DNA from: an uncultured Acidobacteriota bacterium | GTDB taxonomy: Bacteria > Acidobacteriota > Terriglobia > Bryobacterales > Bryobacteraceae | Assembly (NCBI GenBank): GCA_937952345.1 | Contig: CALFYN010001092.1 | Location: 1 to 6,949, forward strand | Length of the DNA stretch: 6,949 bases | Direction: 5' to 3' | Notes under the pieces: model-generated | Database searches by the model: none | Seen by the model: the letters and a program-made list of their open reading frames with translations, nothing else | What the model was told of the DNA's origin: nothing | Made by a program: the position numbers and the translations under genes | In this document: in pieces, positions 6,162 to 6,949 of the stretch | Position numbering within the stretch: the stretch's first letter is position 1 | How the letters are laid out: every line of letters starts with the position of its first letter

Positions 6162-6949
6162 ATGTACCGCCGTACCTTTCTCTCCCTCGCCGCTCCCGCC
6201 ATCGCACTTCCCGCCTGGTTCCGCTTCGCCGAACCCCGCTGGTTCGATGCCTCCCGCACCACCGTCCATCTCCCCATTGCCAAACCTGTCAACCTGCTCC
6301 ATGTCTCCGATCTCCACACCTCCGACGGCATGACCGCCGAAGATCTCGAAGCCGGCCTCCAACTCGGCCTGCGCCAGCGCCCCGATCTCATTTGTTTCAC
6401 CGGCGATTTCGTCACCATCACTCACGGCTTCGACAAGCCCGGCCTGCTGCGCCTGCTCCGCCGCGCCGCCGATACCGCACCCACCTTCGCCGTCCTCGGC
6501 AATCACGACGGCGGAGCATGGCTCGCCCGCCGCGGCGGCAACGCCTCTCACCAGCCCATCGCCGATCTCGTCCAATCGGCCGGCGTCCGCCTGTTGCACA
6601 ACGAATCCGCCACCATCGGCGAACTCACATTCGCCGGCGTCGGCGACCTTTGGAGCCGCCAGATCATCCCCCAACGTGCCTTCCGCGCCATCCCCCCATC
6701 CCAGACCACCATCCTCCTCTCCCACAATCCTGATGCCAAAGATCTGCTCGCCGAATACCCGTGGCATCTCATGCTCAGCGGCCACACGCACGGCGGCCAG
6801 GCTCGTATCCCCGGACTCACCCCTCCTTGGGCGCCCGTCGCCGACAAACGATTCCTCTCCGGCCTCCACCGCTGGCGCGATCGGCAACTTTTCGTCACCC
6901 GCGGACTCGGCTCCCCCAAGCATGTCCGCGCCTTTTGCCGCCCCGAAGT
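6162..6949 (+). CDS. Tat-exported calcineurin-like metallophosphoesterase (YkuE/YaeI-like), 3' end cut by window
   Basis: 262 residues visible, no stop before the edge. The N-terminus MYRRTFLSLAAPAIALPAWF has a twin-arginine motif (RRTFL, 3-7) and a hydrophobic core, so export by Tat is likely. The five metallophosphoesterase motifs are present in order: SDLH (49-52; Asp50, His52), TGDF (80-83; Asp82), GNHD (113-116; Asn114, His115), SHNPD (187-191; His188) and GHTHGGQ (207-213; His208, His210). Together these make a dinuclear metal centre that cleaves phospho(di)esters. The nearest characterised types are B. subtilis YkuE and E. coli YaeI, of about 270-290 residues; the visible end (VTRGLGSPKHVRAFCRPE) corresponds to the last conserved strand, so probably only about 5-25 residues are missing. 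The start is the ATG at 6162, the only one after an in-frame TGA at 6123; GAAG at 6153-6156 is a weak Shine-Dalgarno. Codons are strongly C-ending, unlike the minus-strand genes. The substrate is unknown. Confidence 0.92.
   Translation, partial: MYRRTFLSLAAPAIALPAWFRFAEPRWFDASRTTVHLPIAKPVNLLHVSDLHTSDGMTAEDLEAGLQLGLRQRPDLICFTGDFVTITHGFDKPGLLRLLRRAADTAPTFAVLGNHDGGAWLARRGGNASHQPIADLVQSAGVRLLHNESATIGELTFAGVGDLWSRQIIPQRAFRAIPPSQTTILLSHNPDAKDLLAEYPWHLMLSGHTHGGQARIPGLTPPWAPVADKRFLSGLHRWRDRQLFVTRGLGSPKHVRAFCRPE

Noticed and set aside
6036..6923. 295-residue minus-strand open frame opposite the phosphoesterase
   Set aside because: Gly/Glu/Ala-rich antisense translation. The plus strand carries all five metallophosphoesterase motifs in order, and this frame would also overlap the Gfo/Idh start and the promoter region.
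1..6949. tRNA/rRNA genes, CRISPR array, insertion sequence, phage or integrase genes, riboswitch
   Set aside because: The window is filled by six coherent coding regions with one 92-nt intergenic gap. No spaced identical repeats, terminal inverted repeats, transposase motifs or structured RNA signatures were seen on either strand.

Overview
The window is GC-rich, gene-dense and almost fully coding. Protein content and style point to Acidobacteriota, most likely the Bryobacterales/Solibacteres side. The clues are a PD40/TolB-type propeller ending in the 'LYRQPxxPxTKxPxGxP ... SxDIWxMDL' pattern seen in large acidobacterial regulator and kinase paralogue families, a Tat-motif Gfo/Idh/MocA protein, and a DUF4139 protein opening with 'KTVILYKHGVGYFER'. 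This placement is from recognition, not a search.

Layout, left to right: (1) position 2-1423, plus strand, the C-terminal beta-propeller part of a protein that starts outside the window. (2) A tight minus-strand operon read from 6069 down to 1420: Gfo/Idh/MocA oxidoreductase, YjbQ/UPF0047 protein, secreted DUF4139 coiled-coil protein, homoserine dehydrogenase. The junctions are a 1-nt overlap (TGATG), a 17-nt gap with a strong Shine-Dalgarno, and a 4-nt overlap (TTGA) with a TTG start. The operon ends tail-to-tail with the propeller gene, the two TAA stops sharing one palindromic TTAA. (3) A 92-nt divergent intergenic region (6070-6161), the only substantial non-coding DNA. It has a TTGACA -35 box for the rightward gene, an extended -10 for the leftward operon, and a cluster of GTAC palindromes with a 23-nt imperfect dyad. 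(4) Position 6162-6949, plus strand, a Tat-exported YkuE/YaeI-like metallophosphoesterase that runs off the right edge; it appears to lack only a short C-terminal tail.

How the genes work together: homoserine dehydrogenase is a core enzyme of Thr/Met biosynthesis. Its operon partners (putative sugar-type oxidoreductase, YjbQ, exported DUF4139 protein) have no known pathway link to it, so the operon is best read as a conserved-style mixed cluster rather than a known system. Three of the six proteins carry export-type N-termini (Tat-like on the Gfo/Idh protein and the phosphoesterase, Sec-like on DUF4139). I found no mobile element, CRISPR, tRNA/rRNA or phage-like content and no convincing new defence or mobile system. 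The most interesting signals are the divergent promoter architecture and a strong strand-linked composition bias that changes codon choice between the two strands.
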